From Oxyruncus cristatus (taxonomy: Eukaryota; Chordata; Aves; Passeriformes; Cotingidae), in contig VXAY01002371.1 in assembly GCA_013399855.1 (NCBI GenBank), positions 1,712,367-1,776,366 on the forward strand: a stretch of DNA of 64,000 nt, written 5' to 3'. The notes beneath the pieces are model-generated. The model did not search any database, had not been told where the DNA came from, and was given only the letters and a program-made list of their open reading frames with translations. Of the stretch, positions 12,201 through 27,200 are shown one piece after another. A program made the position numbers and the translations under genes. Within the stretch, counting starts at the first letter, position 1, and every line of letters starts with the position of its first letter.

Positions 12201-15200
12201 GAGCCCACAGTAGAGATGTGGACTTGATTTCCATGTGCACAATGTAGAGCAAGTGCATTCAGGCCAATGTGGTAGGGAAGGGGGATGGTCAGTGTCTGGG
12301 CAAGAAGATGGTAGCAGGGTGCTGGTGGCTGCTTGCTCTGGCTCATCCCTGAGGAGTCTGGCCGGGTGTGAGGGGTCAGAGCAGACCAGGCATAGTTGTT
12401 CTGCTGGGTTACTAATGATTTGCAAACTCTGACCTTCCTGAGGTAGAGCTGGAAGAAACCACATAAGGAGAACATACCTTAGTGAAAAAAGTACCTGAAA
12501 CTAGTCACTGACTTACAAAATTTTCAAGACTTCAAGAAGTAATTAGACTTGCTGTGATTGAAGTAGAACCTTATCTGCAAACTGATGTGCATAAAGATTT
12601 TTTTGCTAAAGAGAGTTGTGAAAAAACTTTTAATTAGATTCCTATTTCTCATCCCATCTCTTAAATTTTATATGGCCTAGCTTCATACCCAGGAAATGAG
12701 GGCTTTTACATTTCAAATATTAATTTTAATTTTTATTTTGTTTGATCATGAATTTAAAAATGGCCTTTGTGGCAGTCACTTTTAATTATTGGAAAATGAA
12801 ATTTTTATGCAGACTTCACAGCAAAATGGAGTTTCAGTTATCTGTAATAGAGAGCTACTTGGTACCATTATCATTAAATACTTGGCTGGAAAGTCTGTAT
12901 TGTTTTAACATTGGTGTTCTGTCTTGGGAATGGGTGGGGCTTCTTAATCTGCTTCTACTTAAATCTTGGTGGAGAGAATCATATTTTGTTATGAGGTAAG
13001 GTTTCAGATTATTTGTTGGCACAGCTCTTCACAACTGAAAAAATATTTACGGGTGAGAAGGCAAGATACTACTGGACTATTGGCTTACTTTGTCTTCAGG
13101 AGGGTTTGGCATGATGCTGGTCATTCCTTCCTCTAGGCGGCCTGGTGGGACACAGCCTTGCTGTCCAGGGAGCGTGGGACAGGCAGCTATGTGTTCTCCC
13201 TCGTGGGTATCACCTTGACCTTCTGGCTATGGCTGCCTGTAGCATCTGGTTCCTGTCAGATGTGTCCTCTGTCCAGGGACTGTGCAGTGCATTTGCTATG
13301 GAGGTTGAATGTGATGATTTTGTAAGACTTTTCCATCTCTAACGTCTGGGATTGGTTGGTGATAACTCTGCACGTGCATCCCAAGGCTTGCATCTTGCTT
13401 TAGTGACTAAACAGGTGTCAAAAGAGAGAAGGGCAAGGGAATAAAAAACCAGCAGGGGAGGCATGGACACAACTTCTTGCAAGTGAAACCAAAATGCCGT
13501 GATGGGGATCACATAAAGCTCTTCCAAGGACACCCAAAAGTCTGTAATGAGCTATTTTTCTTTCAGTGGACTTGCTCTCCCAGTTTCTGGATATACTTTT
13601 TTAAAATGCTTACAGGGGAAAAATTTCTTTAAAATGTTTGTGATATATATATTATCAACTCTGCAGGAACTTTTTCAATAGTTGCACATAAAATATTATT
13701 TTCTTTGTGAAATACAGAGAAGGAAATCACATTGGGGAAGACTCTGAGAGATCAGTGTGTCTTCAACCCACGGGACAACTGTTTTGCTGCCATATGATAC
13801 AACCTTTTTCATGGAGGAGGTGGGGCAGGGCAATGAGATAAAAGGTTCAGCTGGTTTTCTGGTAAATTTATGGTTATGTGCAATGTTAGCTATCCAAACC
13901 AGTTTTAACATTGGCTGCAAAAGTAATTGTGTTCAGCTGTTAAGAACATTTTTCAACATTAGGGTCGGTAGTCATAGAGATGAGTATTTGGCCCCATCAG
14001 TTGTTTTCTGGCATTATAGTTACATTGAATCAATTCTGTCATAAGTATGTTGGCTGAACATTCATCAAAATTATTACTTGTTGCATACAGCTCTCAACTA
14101 GTTCATCAATTCACAATGCTAAGCAGTGTGCAAAGCTCTTAGTCCTTGTCCCAGAGGCTTTGCATGGGAAGGCGTCCTGACTTTCAGTATGTGATTTCTT
14201 ACCCAAAAAATGCTGTGGTCATGTAACTGAGAAAAATCACTGGTTTTCTCTGTGTTGATGTTGACTGTTGCAGCAGAGGTTGCCTCCTTTTGCAGAGAAG
14301 AAGTGTGCCTTCAGCATAGTTTTCTTGGTGCAAAAGTCATCACAGCATCTTTTATCCAGATTTGCTTGCAGATTTCTCAGTATCATTTGACCTGATGCTG
14401 GTCAAGCATTATGACTTATGTGGCCTTCTAGGAGTGGCATGTAAGCTGATATTCTCACCAGACTCAGGAGTGTGAGCAATTTGGATAAGGCTGAATGACT
14501 GTTTGCAGGCAATCACAGGAGTGTTGTGAAACTTGTGACTGAAGCCTGAATCAGCTCATTGCATTAGTCATTTGTCAAACCAGTAAATCTTCTCCCACAC
14601 TTTTGGCTTTGTTTCCACATGTGGATCTCTAAGGAGGGTTAGGCCATCCTAGCATCCTCCAAGGGGAAGATGGAGCTTTTTTTGTGTTCTGCTCTTCTTC
14701 CCTCCTGGATACTCAGCTTTGCCAAAAACCTGCTATCCTGACAGGATTTGTAGCTGTTCTTTCTTGGCAGGAGCATTGGGCAGGGTTGCGTCAGAGCGCG
14801 TTTGGCCAAAAAAGAAGCTGGAATGCTTGTCAGTCAGAAATCAGTTTGTGAGGCTCACTGAGTTTGTTACATTTGGAATTAATTTGCATTTGTTCGCTGT
14901 ATCTCTGAAATAATTTTTACATTCAAGCACAGTGCTGTGGCTTTTTGAGTGGATCTTTATACATCTGCCTCTGGTGCTGTACCTTACCTCAGGGTGATTC
15001 TTATAATTGGTACAGGACCCTGCTTCAGAGGAGGTGGGGAAAGAAAGGCACTTACGTTGTAACTTTGGTTATAAGACTTTTGGTTGTAACCATTTTTGCT
15101 CCAACATCTGCCAGGTTGAAGTAAATCACAGGCGCTGATTAGCAAACATGAACTGAGAAGGAAATAAGATGTTTTAGTTGGTATTCTTCAAAGCATTGAT

Positions 15201-18200
15201 GCTTGCAGATCAGGTCATCTTTCATTCCCACCAGCTGGCCTGGTTTTCTACTGTCTAATAATCTGACTTTATAATTAGTGCTCTTAATAAGTGCTCTTTA
15301 TAATTGCCTATTTACTGTCATTCAACCCTTCTTTTTCTTAAGTTGCTCCAAGTTATCTTACACTTTAGGATAATGATAGGACTTTTTATTTGGAAGGATG
15401 TAATCCTCATCAAGACTTATTGATGCTGACCCTGACCTCAGTTGCCTGATCTCATAGTTTGTTTACCTAACTTCATTTTAAATGGTATTGCTCTTAAATT
15501 TCCTGGAGGGTAAGAATCAAGCCATCAGTTTGCATCTTTTTTTTTTTTCATTTTTGTTGTCTGTAAATGCTTTGCTCAAAAGGCTATTGCTGTATAAGTC
15601 TGAATATCTTTAAGATGCATATTAAAGTATGTATTTCTAACATTAAATGCTTTTGTTTCTGGGGGGTGTTTTGGGGTGTCCCTAGCTTCGTCACGCGGAT
15701 GTGGTGGTGTTTGGCAGTATGAAACCCGATGATGTTCCTGTGAGCTGGATAAAGCCTGGAACCACCATTATCAGTTGTTCTCGTGACCTACTATCAGGTA
15801 AGAGGTGTTAAAGATAGCAGCTCCTGCAAGTGGTGTGCAGTGAGTCCTTGAAATGTGTGTGGCATCTTGGTGATAATGCAATGTGGTTAAAAGCTGCATC
15901 TTTGGGAGGGGGCCTAGAAAGGTGTGTGTTTGTGTACGTGTGTCTCTGATGTATAAATAGGAAAAAGATGTCAGGTGGGGTAAGAAAGATTGGAACAGAT
16001 TCTTCATACCAGGATTGTTAAATATGTGATGATCCTGTGGATTCAAAGACTTCGGAGAGAAGACTTTTGGGTCATAAGGTGAACTATTACTTAGTGCTGT
16101 TTTGTACAGTGTGTTATCCTGTGACTTCTGTGGTCTCACCTGGAACATGAGGAAAAAGAACAAGGGAAAAAATGTCAACTGTAAAGTACTGTGAAGCTGT
16201 CTGCAGAGAATGGTCCAGGAGGGAGTAAAGAAATCATGTATAGATAAGAAGAGGCAGAATGTCTCCTGCAGTAATTATTCCTACAAAAAAGAGTTTGGAT
16301 TCACTTCCCTACTCCCTAGTATGACACGGTCTTACATGAAGGAGGAATGGAGGAGAAAGACAAAGGGGCAGAGAAGAGAGGGAGTGGTGTTAAAGCAGTA
16401 GTACCTGCTGTAGCAATAAATGAAAGGGAATCTCCCCTCCTTATTTTATTGCTTCCATGCAGAAACCTCTTGTGCGTCAGACTTGGGGCGGAGGTGCAGG
16501 TCTGTTCTGGCAGGATGGGGATAAGCCAGTCCTTGCATCCTGAGCAGGCACCACTAGTGACTGGACTCTGCCAGCACTATGTGTTGGCTGGTGCAAGTCC
16601 CACTTTTAGACACCTAATTCTCTCCTTCCATAGCAGAGGGAGTCTGAGCCTTCAGAGACCTAAAAGTTCTGCAATATATGCTATGTCTTGAGACTTAAAT
16701 ATCTTCATGCCTTAGTTGCTCTGTGGAACTCTGGGTAATATTAGTGTTTGCCTTCCCTGAAAGAGTGCTGTTAGAAAAACTGCGTTACATATCAAAGCAG
16801 CATTCATTTTTTTAGGCAAGAAATGTAAGATTTGGCATAAGCGTATGTGTTTCTTTGCATTTTTCAAGTTGTAGCAGTGGGCTGTGTTAAGTATTGCTTT
16901 TTTTTTTCTGAAAGGCAGCATGAGATTTTTATAATGATAATTTAAATAGAACTTATCTACCAAACGTCTGTCTTTATGGTTATGCTTTTGATGTTGTCAG
17001 AACCTTGCAGAAATTCCAAAATTATAGCAGAAATGCATTTTAGCAGCTTTAAAAAATGCTGGTCTCAAAGCTTACTAGAGAGATACATGAAACACAGGTG
17101 TCTGACATGAAGAATGCACTTAGTTTAATTGCAAGATGTTTGCGAAAAGCCCATTGTGGAGCAGTTATGACCTTGGAGAAACAACTGAGTCTTATAACTG
17201 ACTCTTCACTTTCATGGAATCTGGCTGGGGTGCTTGGAAATTGTTCTGGATTTTTTCTTGCTTTAAAAATGTCCAGCTTAACATCTGTGGGGTCACAGGA
17301 GCTAAATGAAGCCTGAAAGCAATAATGACCATGAAGTAACTTTTGTTCCTGCTAGATGGTGGCTGGATTTCTGTCTTAAATGGATGTATATGTAGTCTAA
17401 CACATTTGCGTGTTTTAAAAGCACTCAAAATTTGCAAGGACTTAGGTGAACTGGGGAAATACAATGATGTAAGCTAGGAGAGTAGAGCTAAAAGTGCTCA
17501 CTCCAAAGTGACAAAATTCTTTTTTTAAGTATTTTTTTTAATCCTAGCAAAGATTTTTAAATTATCACAATTTTAAAATGGTCTAGCAACATTTGAAAAA
17601 TTTCAGAATTTACTAGCAGTGCAACATCTGCTGCTGTTGCACTAGTGATCTTGGAATCAGGTGAGTGCTGGTAGTGTCTTGCAGGAATATACTTCAAATA
17701 TAAATGTATAGAAATGAAAATAAGTTTCTGAACAAAACTTAAGGATGCCAGAATTATTTGGGATTTGATGTCCAGTTCCTTTGGGGTCACTTGAAAGCTG
17801 AAGCCCATATGGTTTTAAGTATGTTAGTAGGAAATTCAACCATTTCCCCACCTCTTCTCTGTTCTAAGCTGCATGAGCAGATAGGCGGTGCAAGACAGCT
17901 CTCACCCATCTGCACAATAGGGTACAATTCAGAGGAGGGATCATAGTGTCTGTAGCTGATCTGATCATAGTCCAAAGCAGAGTGCTATTCCAGCTCCCAT
18001 CTGGAAAATTTATCCTAAGAGAGCTGTTGCAATCCTGTGATTGTCTTGCTAATTCCATGTGTGCATGACTTTCACCTCTAGCTTCACCTTCACCCCTGTA
18101 AAAGCCTAGTTAGTCATTTGTGGGGTGACTGTGTAGCACAGGCAGTCTGAGAGAATTAGTTTATTGAAGGGAATTGTCTAATTCTGGTATGTATTTACAC

Positions 18201-21200
18201 ACATGCTGGCTCTGCCCTGATAAAAAAGTCACATTAAGCCAAATAATGTAAAAAGCCAAAATGTCTCTCTAAAGCACAGCTGTCTGAAAGGGAGTTTTAA
18301 ACTCCATTTTTCCTACTTCATTTGTCTGTTTGGCAGCTCTCCCAGCCTGGTCTCAAAGCAACAACAGTCAGCTTATGACTGTGATAGACTGTTCCAGTAA
18401 AACTCTTCTGTCTGTATGTAAAGCTGAGCATCTCCAGAAGATTATGTTGTTTCGTTGTTTGTTTTTTTAATAGCAAGTGTTAATGTAAGTAGAAGGATTT
18501 TTCAAACACTTTCTTAATTAGAGTTTAATATCAGGACTATTACTTTCTGCTTGGTTGGCTTTGTCACTGATGTGTAGGTGCCTGTTGGCAAGAAAGTTTG
18601 AGAAAGGATTAGGAAATGCACAGAATGAGACTGAGGGTATCTGCAGAGAGGGTCTCTTGCTCTCTCAGTGATGGATGTGACAGTGAGCTGGAGCTGGGTG
18701 GGGCTGGTGGGGTGCTGGCTCCTCTGCCTACCTCTGCCTTTCCCACTGGCTCCAGTCTGAGTTTTCTGTGCCTTGCTGCCACTGGAACCTTTGTTGGGAG
18801 GGGTAGTCGTTCAAGACAATGTGAGTGTTTTATGACCAGTACAGATGGGGTGAGTAGGGGGAGAGCTTGACCAGGTCAGGGTTTGCACTTCAGTTCCCCG
18901 GGGTAGGAGGGGGGAAGGTTAAAGCTGTCAGTGTACAGTTGTTATTTTTTTATTACAATTATGTCTACGCCCTTCGGAATGCAGCTAGGGCCTTGATATG
19001 CCCACAGAGACTACGATGTGAATTTTGGAGAAATTGTGTCTAGATAAAAATCAATACACAATAGCAGAAGAACAAGCCAGAAGAAGGATCACAGCAAAAT
19101 GACAAAATAATTTGTTTAGTTAGGGTAGCTAATGTATGATTATTATTTGATATATTGCCACTAGAAACCATAACTGCCTTTAAAGTTGGAATCGCTCTGC
19201 ATTGTGTAGATTTTTCATAATATCTACTTTTAATGTCACACTGATGAAGATAACTTTTACTGCTCAAAAAAATTTGCATATTCTGTTTCCAAATTATAAA
19301 TCCCATTTGTTAATAATCCTGTATAGTACTTTGTGATCATTTAATTGTTCTCTCTTGCTGTAATAGGTGTGTCAAGAAAACAGTCTTTACCATGGTCATT
19401 TAGGTGTTCTGTTTAAGACTGTGTATAGCTTTTCAAATCCTTACAGCTGCGTGAGTTTTTTTATGTGTGTTTGTCTAATATGTTTCAGAGCATACAGTTA
19501 CTCTGATTTTCACAGTGTATCTATTCTCATGGGTGATGTCATTTGAAGTATTAAATAAACCACCTATAACATTGTTAAATTTCAAGTCAACACTCAGAAA
19601 TTTTTTATTTGGACATAACTTTCAAATACACATGCTCCCACTCACAAAAGCTTTGTGATTTATTAGTGCAATACTTATATTTTACAGAGAAACTCAACTA
19701 TGGTCAGCAAAACAACTCTGCTGCAGAAAACACTGTTGGTTCTCTTGCAATAGCAATGAGAATGCAGGTTAGTGTAACTTTTGTGTTGCAGATTTATTGC
19801 TCTTTCTATAAGCTGTAGAAACTGCTTCTGCAGTTTAGATTTTTAACTTTTGTTTTGCTCTTTTGAACATCTTACCTGCCTCCCATTTTAATAGCAACTC
19901 TTAATCAGATTAATGTTACATTTAATTAAAGGTAAATTAAAAATCAAATGTCATAAGTCTGATGAATACAGTAAAGCTTGGCAGAAGCACTTGTATCAAT
20001 AGACTAATGTGACTTTTTCTGGTAAGACAGTGAAGACTTAATTGTATCTGTCCATACTTTTGTGTCATGAGTTATAGAGGGTTCGAAAGTTTGTTATTTA
20101 ATGTGGAAGCAGCATAAGTCAGTCCATGAACAGTTAGTATCTTCTATTATTTTTATGGTGTGAAAGAAGAATAGTAATTCACCGTCTTACCAGAATAAAA
20201 TCTCGAAGTGCCTAGTTAGAGACTTTTTTCTGCCACTTATGTGCTAATGGAGTTGTTGCTTTTTGAAATGTGGTCAAACAACATGACGGTGGTTTTTATT
20301 TTGTCCTAAAACCATGAAATGGAAAGATTTTTAAGTTTGGGGTTTTTTGTTAACTTTTGCTGTAGAAGTTATCTCAACGTACTCTTGAGATAATTTGAAA
20401 TTAGTGTTCAGCATTTATGATGCAGCTGGTGTGTGCTGTTTCCTTGTTTAAAACCAGAACATGGTAAAAACTGTGGAGCGATGGATCCAGTCCCATCAGT
20501 GCAGGACGTGGAACCTCCACTGCTTGAAACTGCAGCCCCTCTCCCCAGTGCCCAGGTAATAAGTGCTATTAAAGAACCAAAATTTAATAGTGGGCAAGTG
20601 TTAAATGTGACAGTGTTAAACATGACAAATGTAAAAATGGTCCATGCCTAATTAATTTTTAATGTTGTGTGGACTATGTTGTGCTATTCTCTTGTATGCC
20701 TCATTGGGACCATGTCCTTCTGTTTTCTATCAGTTTTTACTTTTGTGATGTGCATTGGAGTCAAACTTTGTTTTATGAAGACCTATAGCTGGAAGGGTTC
20801 GTTGAGGAAAGCAGGTCCTCTGCAACATCAACAGAAATAAAAAATACAGGAAGCTCCTAATGGCTAAACTCTAATGTAGGAAGGTGTTTAGTTAAGGCTC
20901 AGTGATTTCAGTGGCATTTAAGTTTGTATTTATTTCCTTCCCTCAGCAGAATTACTTTCTTCAGCATTAGACTTTTAAATTCCTCTGTGGGTGTGAAAAC
21001 CAGGAAGCATATTTATTCTCATAGCCAGAATCTTTTTCGATCAGTTCCTGTCATTCACCTCCCAAGGCCCATGTTGGGCCACAGGGATTTCAAGTCTGCC
21101 TCGGCACAGCTGCTGACATCTCTGACAGTTAGAGCAGCCTGAGCCCTTTACTGTGCTAAAGTGCTTTGCTACTTGTTGGTTATGTTTTCTGATGGAGAGA

Positions 21201-24200
21201 GGAATTGAGGACTTGAGGTGAGATTCTGCCACGCAGGAAAGCATTGAAATTTTTTTGTGCTTATTTGTGTGCCTGCTTGGCACATGCAGGTGCTGAAGGG
21301 ACCTCACTTCAGAAGAAAGTCAGAGAGAGCTGAGACTGCTTAGTCTGGAGGATAGGAGGCTCTGAAGGATCTTATCAGTGTGTATAAATACAATGTACAA
21401 TAATGCAAAGAGGACCAAGCCAGGCTCTTTTCAGTGGTACCCGGTGACAGGACCAGAGGCAGTAGGCACAAACTGAAACACAGGAAGCTCCATCTGAACA
21501 TCAGGAGGGATGAGGGGTGAGGGGGACCAAACTTTGACAAAGATTATCCAGGGAAGTTGTGGAGTGTCCATCATAGGAGATATTCAAAAGCCACCTGGAC
21601 ACAGCCCTAGGCAACTAGATGTCCCTACATGAGCAGGGGGGTTGGACCAGATGACCTCCAGAGGTCCCTTTCAACCTCAGCCACTCTGTGATTCTGTAAT
21701 TCTAAATCCTACTGCTGTGTTTTGGGAAAGCTGTAACAAAATGTTTTCTTCTCGAAGCATTTTTATTCACTTTTCACTGTCTCTTACAACAGTTGAATGG
21801 CAATGGACACAGTTGTAATTTAAAACAGAGATGCCAAAAGAATGAGTTTTCTTTTGTATCCAGGGGCACAAGGGGGCAGAAATTCATGTGCTTTTCCTAG
21901 GCCAGCATGTTGAATTTCTAGAACTAAAGCCAGAAAAAACTATCCTTAAATAATACAGTTAAAAGTTAGATTAAAGTATGTGATGTCATGAGTATGATGG
22001 TAAAACAAAACCCTGGAAAAACATTGTTCCCAACCCTCTCTACAACATTACATTGTGTGTTTAGTACATAAATAATTACATAATTAATACATAAAGGCAT
22101 ATAATACAACCAATAATAGGACTTGCATTTTTCTGCTAACTCTATAGCTTTATGTCTTTTTTTCTTTAAATGTAAAGAAACCCTTCAGATGGAAAGTATC
22201 CTGTAATAAAATGTAATCTTGCAGTAATACACCACATTGTGTGGAAACAGATGGAGTTTTCATTGAAAATGAGGCAAAGCTGCTTAAGCACTAAAACTAA
22301 GAACATCTGCTTTTTGATTTCTGTGAGATCTGGGAGTTAATTGAAGTATTTCCAAATATACTGGGTATGGAATGGAAAATTTTCCTACAAATATGCAGTA
22401 AAAAAAAAAAAATTCAGCACACGGCTGAGTAGATGTAGAGCCTTCCCCCATCTTTTATGATTTCTTGCATTTTTTAAATTATCACTTACCATTGTCAGTG
22501 GTGGACTTCTTGTCTCACAATTTTCATTCATGCAGAAGAACCACTATTGCGCATTTCCAGCAATACCGAATAATGTAACTTATTAAGTAATTCTGCTATT
22601 TCTGAAATAGAGAATATATTGTCAGAATAAAAGAGCCATCTACAAATCTAGATTTCTAAATGCTAACCAAATCTTTTAATTTCCTGTGTTTTAGGAAAGG
22701 CGTTTACCAGAAATAATAGACTAGATATAAACATTTCATATGTTTTGTATAGCCCCAGTAGTAGTTAACATATAAATGTAAATTCATTGTTAAATTATGC
22801 CTTTCATCGTTTTTTTGCATGTATCGGTGTTCAACCTGTCATTAAAGGGATTCTAAGCTGTTAAAAGTCTGGTTGCCTTGAAGATTTTTGAGGGAATTTC
22901 AATGGGAAAATGATGCCAGCAGTGGTTTTACCAAGGGATAACTGTTAGCATCCACTGTCAATTTTACCTGACTTCTAAAAATATATCTAATTTTGAGTTA
23001 TCTAGAAATTCTTTACCTTTTGATTTATTTATAAGTGTTCAACTTCGTTAATTTCATATCTTCCACTTTTTGCCAGTAGTGGTACCTCCAAATTGGGAAA
23101 AACCTCATTGTTTCTTCCAGGACTCTGTAGGGGAGGAAGAAATAAGGGAAATAGGAAGGGCTGAAGTTGCTGCAGGGAGTCCTGATAGTCTGGCCTGAGA
23201 TTTGAAATAATAGCTTCTGTCTTTTAGTAAAGAGGCCAATATATTTAGTAGGAGCTAAAAAAGGCAAATTGACTTTGTCATTTTACTCTACATCCTTCTC
23301 CTCTTGTCAAATGCATCTACTACTTGTTGAATAGAATAGTCACCCTGAAAATACTCTGTGCTTAAATCTTTAAGGGACCGCACTGTGGGACCAAACTTAC
23401 CAATAGTTTACTGGGACTTTTTATATAGAAAGTTCTGAATGAAAACTCTAGATATTCTTTGCCATGTGATGTTTGAAAGCCACTCCATCTTCTGTTCATG
23501 TTACATTTTTATGGCTAGTTGTGCTTGAAGTAATGCATAAGAAAACCAAAGGTATATCTTTTTATGAAAGAGGATGAGCTTAATATGTCTTTGAAAGAAA
23601 GTGGATTCCAGGTTAGTGCTGTGATTGAGTAACTTCTTGTCCTGTAGTTATGTCATCAGGGTTATGTCATTGCTTGGATGGATGTTTCTGGGTTTCACTT
23701 AGCTGCTGCAGGGTGCAAAACTGGGCTACTTGAGAATTATAATTGAATAATGGTCCGAGTTTAGGATATCCTCTAAGAATCGCAAGCAATTAAATTGCCA
23801 CAGACTGATCATTTGCTGGTGGATGCAGAACAGCCAAAGTCCACACACAGAACTGAGATCTGCCAGTAGTTTTGTGTTCATTGGTGGATACTTAAGGTCT
23901 TTCAGACTGTTTGAAAGTTCAGGACATGAGCTTGGATGCCATTGCCAGATTCTATCTTTAAAAATACTATAATCAACTGAAACTGCAGGAAGGGATTAGG
24001 CTGAAAGTATTTTTTAAGTTGCTGAAGGAGACAACTCTTCACATCTTGTGTGCTGGGTCCTGGGCTTCAGTGCTGCTGGAGCTTAGAGCTGCTAAACGCT
24101 TATGTGGACATAATGTGCAACTAGGTCGAGCTCCCAAATGAAAAATCCATAAAGGAGTATTAAATCCGAAGCTCCCAGGTCGTCTAGGTCAGGAATTCCA

Positions 24201-27200
24201 AACACAATAGTGTTCCCTAGAGCCTACAGCCACCTCCCCTCAGGTAACCTGTGATGTGTGCTTGCCTCGGCTGCCACTCACAGTCCTTGCTGAAGGTATT
24301 CATAAACTCACTGGATGTCTGGCCTGAGCCCTGTGCTTTAGACTCCTGGTTTGTGGCCATTCTTAGTTTAGCTGTATTTTAGAAGTGCATGAATTGGTCT
24401 TCAAATGCCTTGTTTCCTTTGGTGCCCTCATGGGGGAGTAGCGAGGCTGAGCTTGCATGGCGCTGCGGTACAGCTAATGTGTTTGTGTGACTGTTGGCCA
24501 AGGAATGTATGCACTTTTCAGTAAATTGTATGTGCTGAAATATGCTGTGAGGGAGGAGAAGAGAAAGAAAAACAAAGCCAGAAACATCCATTCCAGTGGG
24601 ACACGCCTGAGCATCCAGCAGACACGTCTCTAGCTCGATATGAAAGCATTACGTAATATCTGGAGTCCGATTAAACAAGAGAACTCTGTGAAATTGTAAC
24701 AATTAACAAACACTGCACGTGATTTTCACTGTTATATTAGGTGTTAGCTAATATTTAGGTTTGGTTAATAAAATATGAGAGAGAATTGAAAAACTCATTA
24801 CAGTAACTCCATTGTTGGATTATTTGCTGTTGTTTTGTGCTCTGTCGTCGACCACCTAAGCTGAGAGAAATCTCCTGTCTCCTATTTGTTTTCCTTTCCA
24901 GTGATATTGAGATTTCCCGAGCACAGAGTCCAAAAGCTGTTGATGTACTTGCCAAGGAGATAGGATTGCTTACAGATGAAATTGAGATCTATGGCCAAAC
25001 CAAAGCCAAAGTACGTTTGTCCCTGCTGGAAAGGTTAAAGGATCAGCCAGATGGAAAATATGTTCTAGTTGCTGGGTAAGAATGCACTGTAATGTCATTA
25101 ATGTCCGCTCTTTCCACTCATATTAATATAAACATGCAACTTACATCTTTTTTTATACGCTGCACAAATAAGAATCCTGAATGTTTTCATCTGTATGTTG
25201 CTCTGTTCTGAAAGTGAGCAGGTTTTGAACTTTTTTAAAGTAACAGAGCTTTTCTTTCAAACTGTTATTACTGAAGTAAAGTATATTTTATAAAAGGTAG
25301 TTTGTTCTATGATTCTATGAAATGTTATCTGTTGGTGCATGGAGTTTTTCTTACTGTTTTGTCAGAATTTTAATTGTCTAACTTGGATGTTTAAGGCTGC
25401 TTGTATTGTGTCTGTTTATAAACAAATGTTAACAGAAGCAAATGCTAATCTGTTGATATTAACAATAAATACTTTTTTATTGAAGAACAGATTACAAAGT
25501 TTAAAAAGCCATGTTTTTTCTCTGAAATGTAGACATGTCTCCGGGCAGGCTTATCCTGCTTGCTGTTCCCACGATTATAGCAAATGCTAAGCTCAGCAGG
25601 AATTATGCACTTCTCTTCTGAAGAGCTTTGGGTTTTTCTTGCTTTCAGTGACACAGTTTTTTCATTTACTTGGTCTACTAAGTGGAAATTTCTACTTGTG
25701 AACAAATGTAGGTTTTCATTAGTATTTAAATTGCAACGTGTTCTTTATATTCTGAGTTAATCTATATGGTCACTTCCTTTTAAGTAAAACCACTCAGATC
25801 TAAAATACAGTTTTAGGCTGATCCAGAAGGAGAAGGCTGTTCTTAATGCCTTGATCTGCTGATTCCTCACCTTGGTTAGTGTTTCACAAACTGTTTGCTT
25901 TACTGCCTTCTTGAGGGGACACACTGGATATCTGGCACTGTCTGAGATGGAGCCACTGTAGACTGACAGACCTGATGTTACAAAGCTGAGGCAGGCAAGT
26001 TATGAAGCTTTCTTCAAAACTCTGTGATAGAAGTGCAGCATATAAAGATATCCTGGGGATGCTGGAGCAATTAAGGGAAGGAGGTAAATGCTGGTTGAGC
26101 TTGGTTTCCTTTGGTAGAGTTTTATTTTGTTTTGGGGCTTTTTTGCTGCATTGGAGAAACAAAAACATTTTCAACATTTGGCTGAGTTTGAAGAAAGTTG
26201 CTGCCATGTATTTTCATGCTCTTGTTGTCAATGGCATCAACTGGGCATCATGCTGCAGGCTGAGCCAGGATTCTCTAGCAGGAAATCTGTCACAGAAGCA
26301 GAGGTTATTTGAAAATGTCTGGAGGTGCAAGATAGCACGTTGCAATGCCCCATTCAGGTGGATTTTAGTTGTGTCAGATTGCACGCATGAGTGCTTGACA
26401 TTTCTTCACACTGCTTTGTCTCCCTGTCTTCTGCAAAGAAGGTGTCTCAAGCAATTTTTGTCACAGAAGAAAACCTGTATACATGTGGAAGAAATGCAGA
26501 GGTTTTGACTAGCAAGACAAGCAGATGGCATCTGCTAGAAAATTGTATCTTCTTAAGTTGATACAACATGTACAAATACTGAAAGGTGTTTCACAAACAA
26601 GCGGCTGAGTTTGGTGCCTACACAACCTGATGATGCAATATGTTGCTATTTTTAATGTCTCTGATGTCAGTGAATCTGGTGGGGTTAGTACAAAGCCACA
26701 TCTGCTGCAGGAGAAGTGCTGGGCAAGGTAACTATGATAGTGGGAACATTCTTCTGAGAAAGTTCAAAGCTTGGCTTTGAAATATTTTACATATAAAATA
26801 TACATATAATGTGTGTTTATATGCTCTCAGCTGTTCTCATTTCCTGAAATGACTGTAGCAGACAAGAATGATTTTAAGAAAAGCAAGGAACTCCATCTGA
26901 TGGGGAAATGTTCAGTACAATGAAAATCGAGTATCACTGAAGTGTGGAAACTGGGGACTGAAATAATATCCTCAGTTGCCTTCGTTCTCTGCCTGCCAAG
27001 GCAAAGTCCACCAAAACCTGCCACTGGGATTATTGTGTTTGTTCACAATAACCAGAGATATTTAGAAATTCTTTTAGAATTATGCAGTATAGGTCTTCGG
27101 AAAAAATTTTCAGTGCTTCAGAGGAAACATTTAAGATACATGCTTATACTTCAGGTTATTTGGTCTGGTGGAAATATTTATAATGTACAATGGGAACTTT

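Noticed and set aside
15771..16178. 135-codon open frame on the - strand overlapping exon 7
   Set aside because: It is antisense to the end of exon 7 and into the intron, low-complexity in parts, with no family resemblance.
26002..26508. 168-codon open frame on the + strand
   Set aside because: It lies wholly in the intron between exons 10 and 11, has no recognisable domain, odd composition (Cys/Trp/His scattered) and no splice or promoter support. An open stretch of this size is expected by chance in 64 kb.
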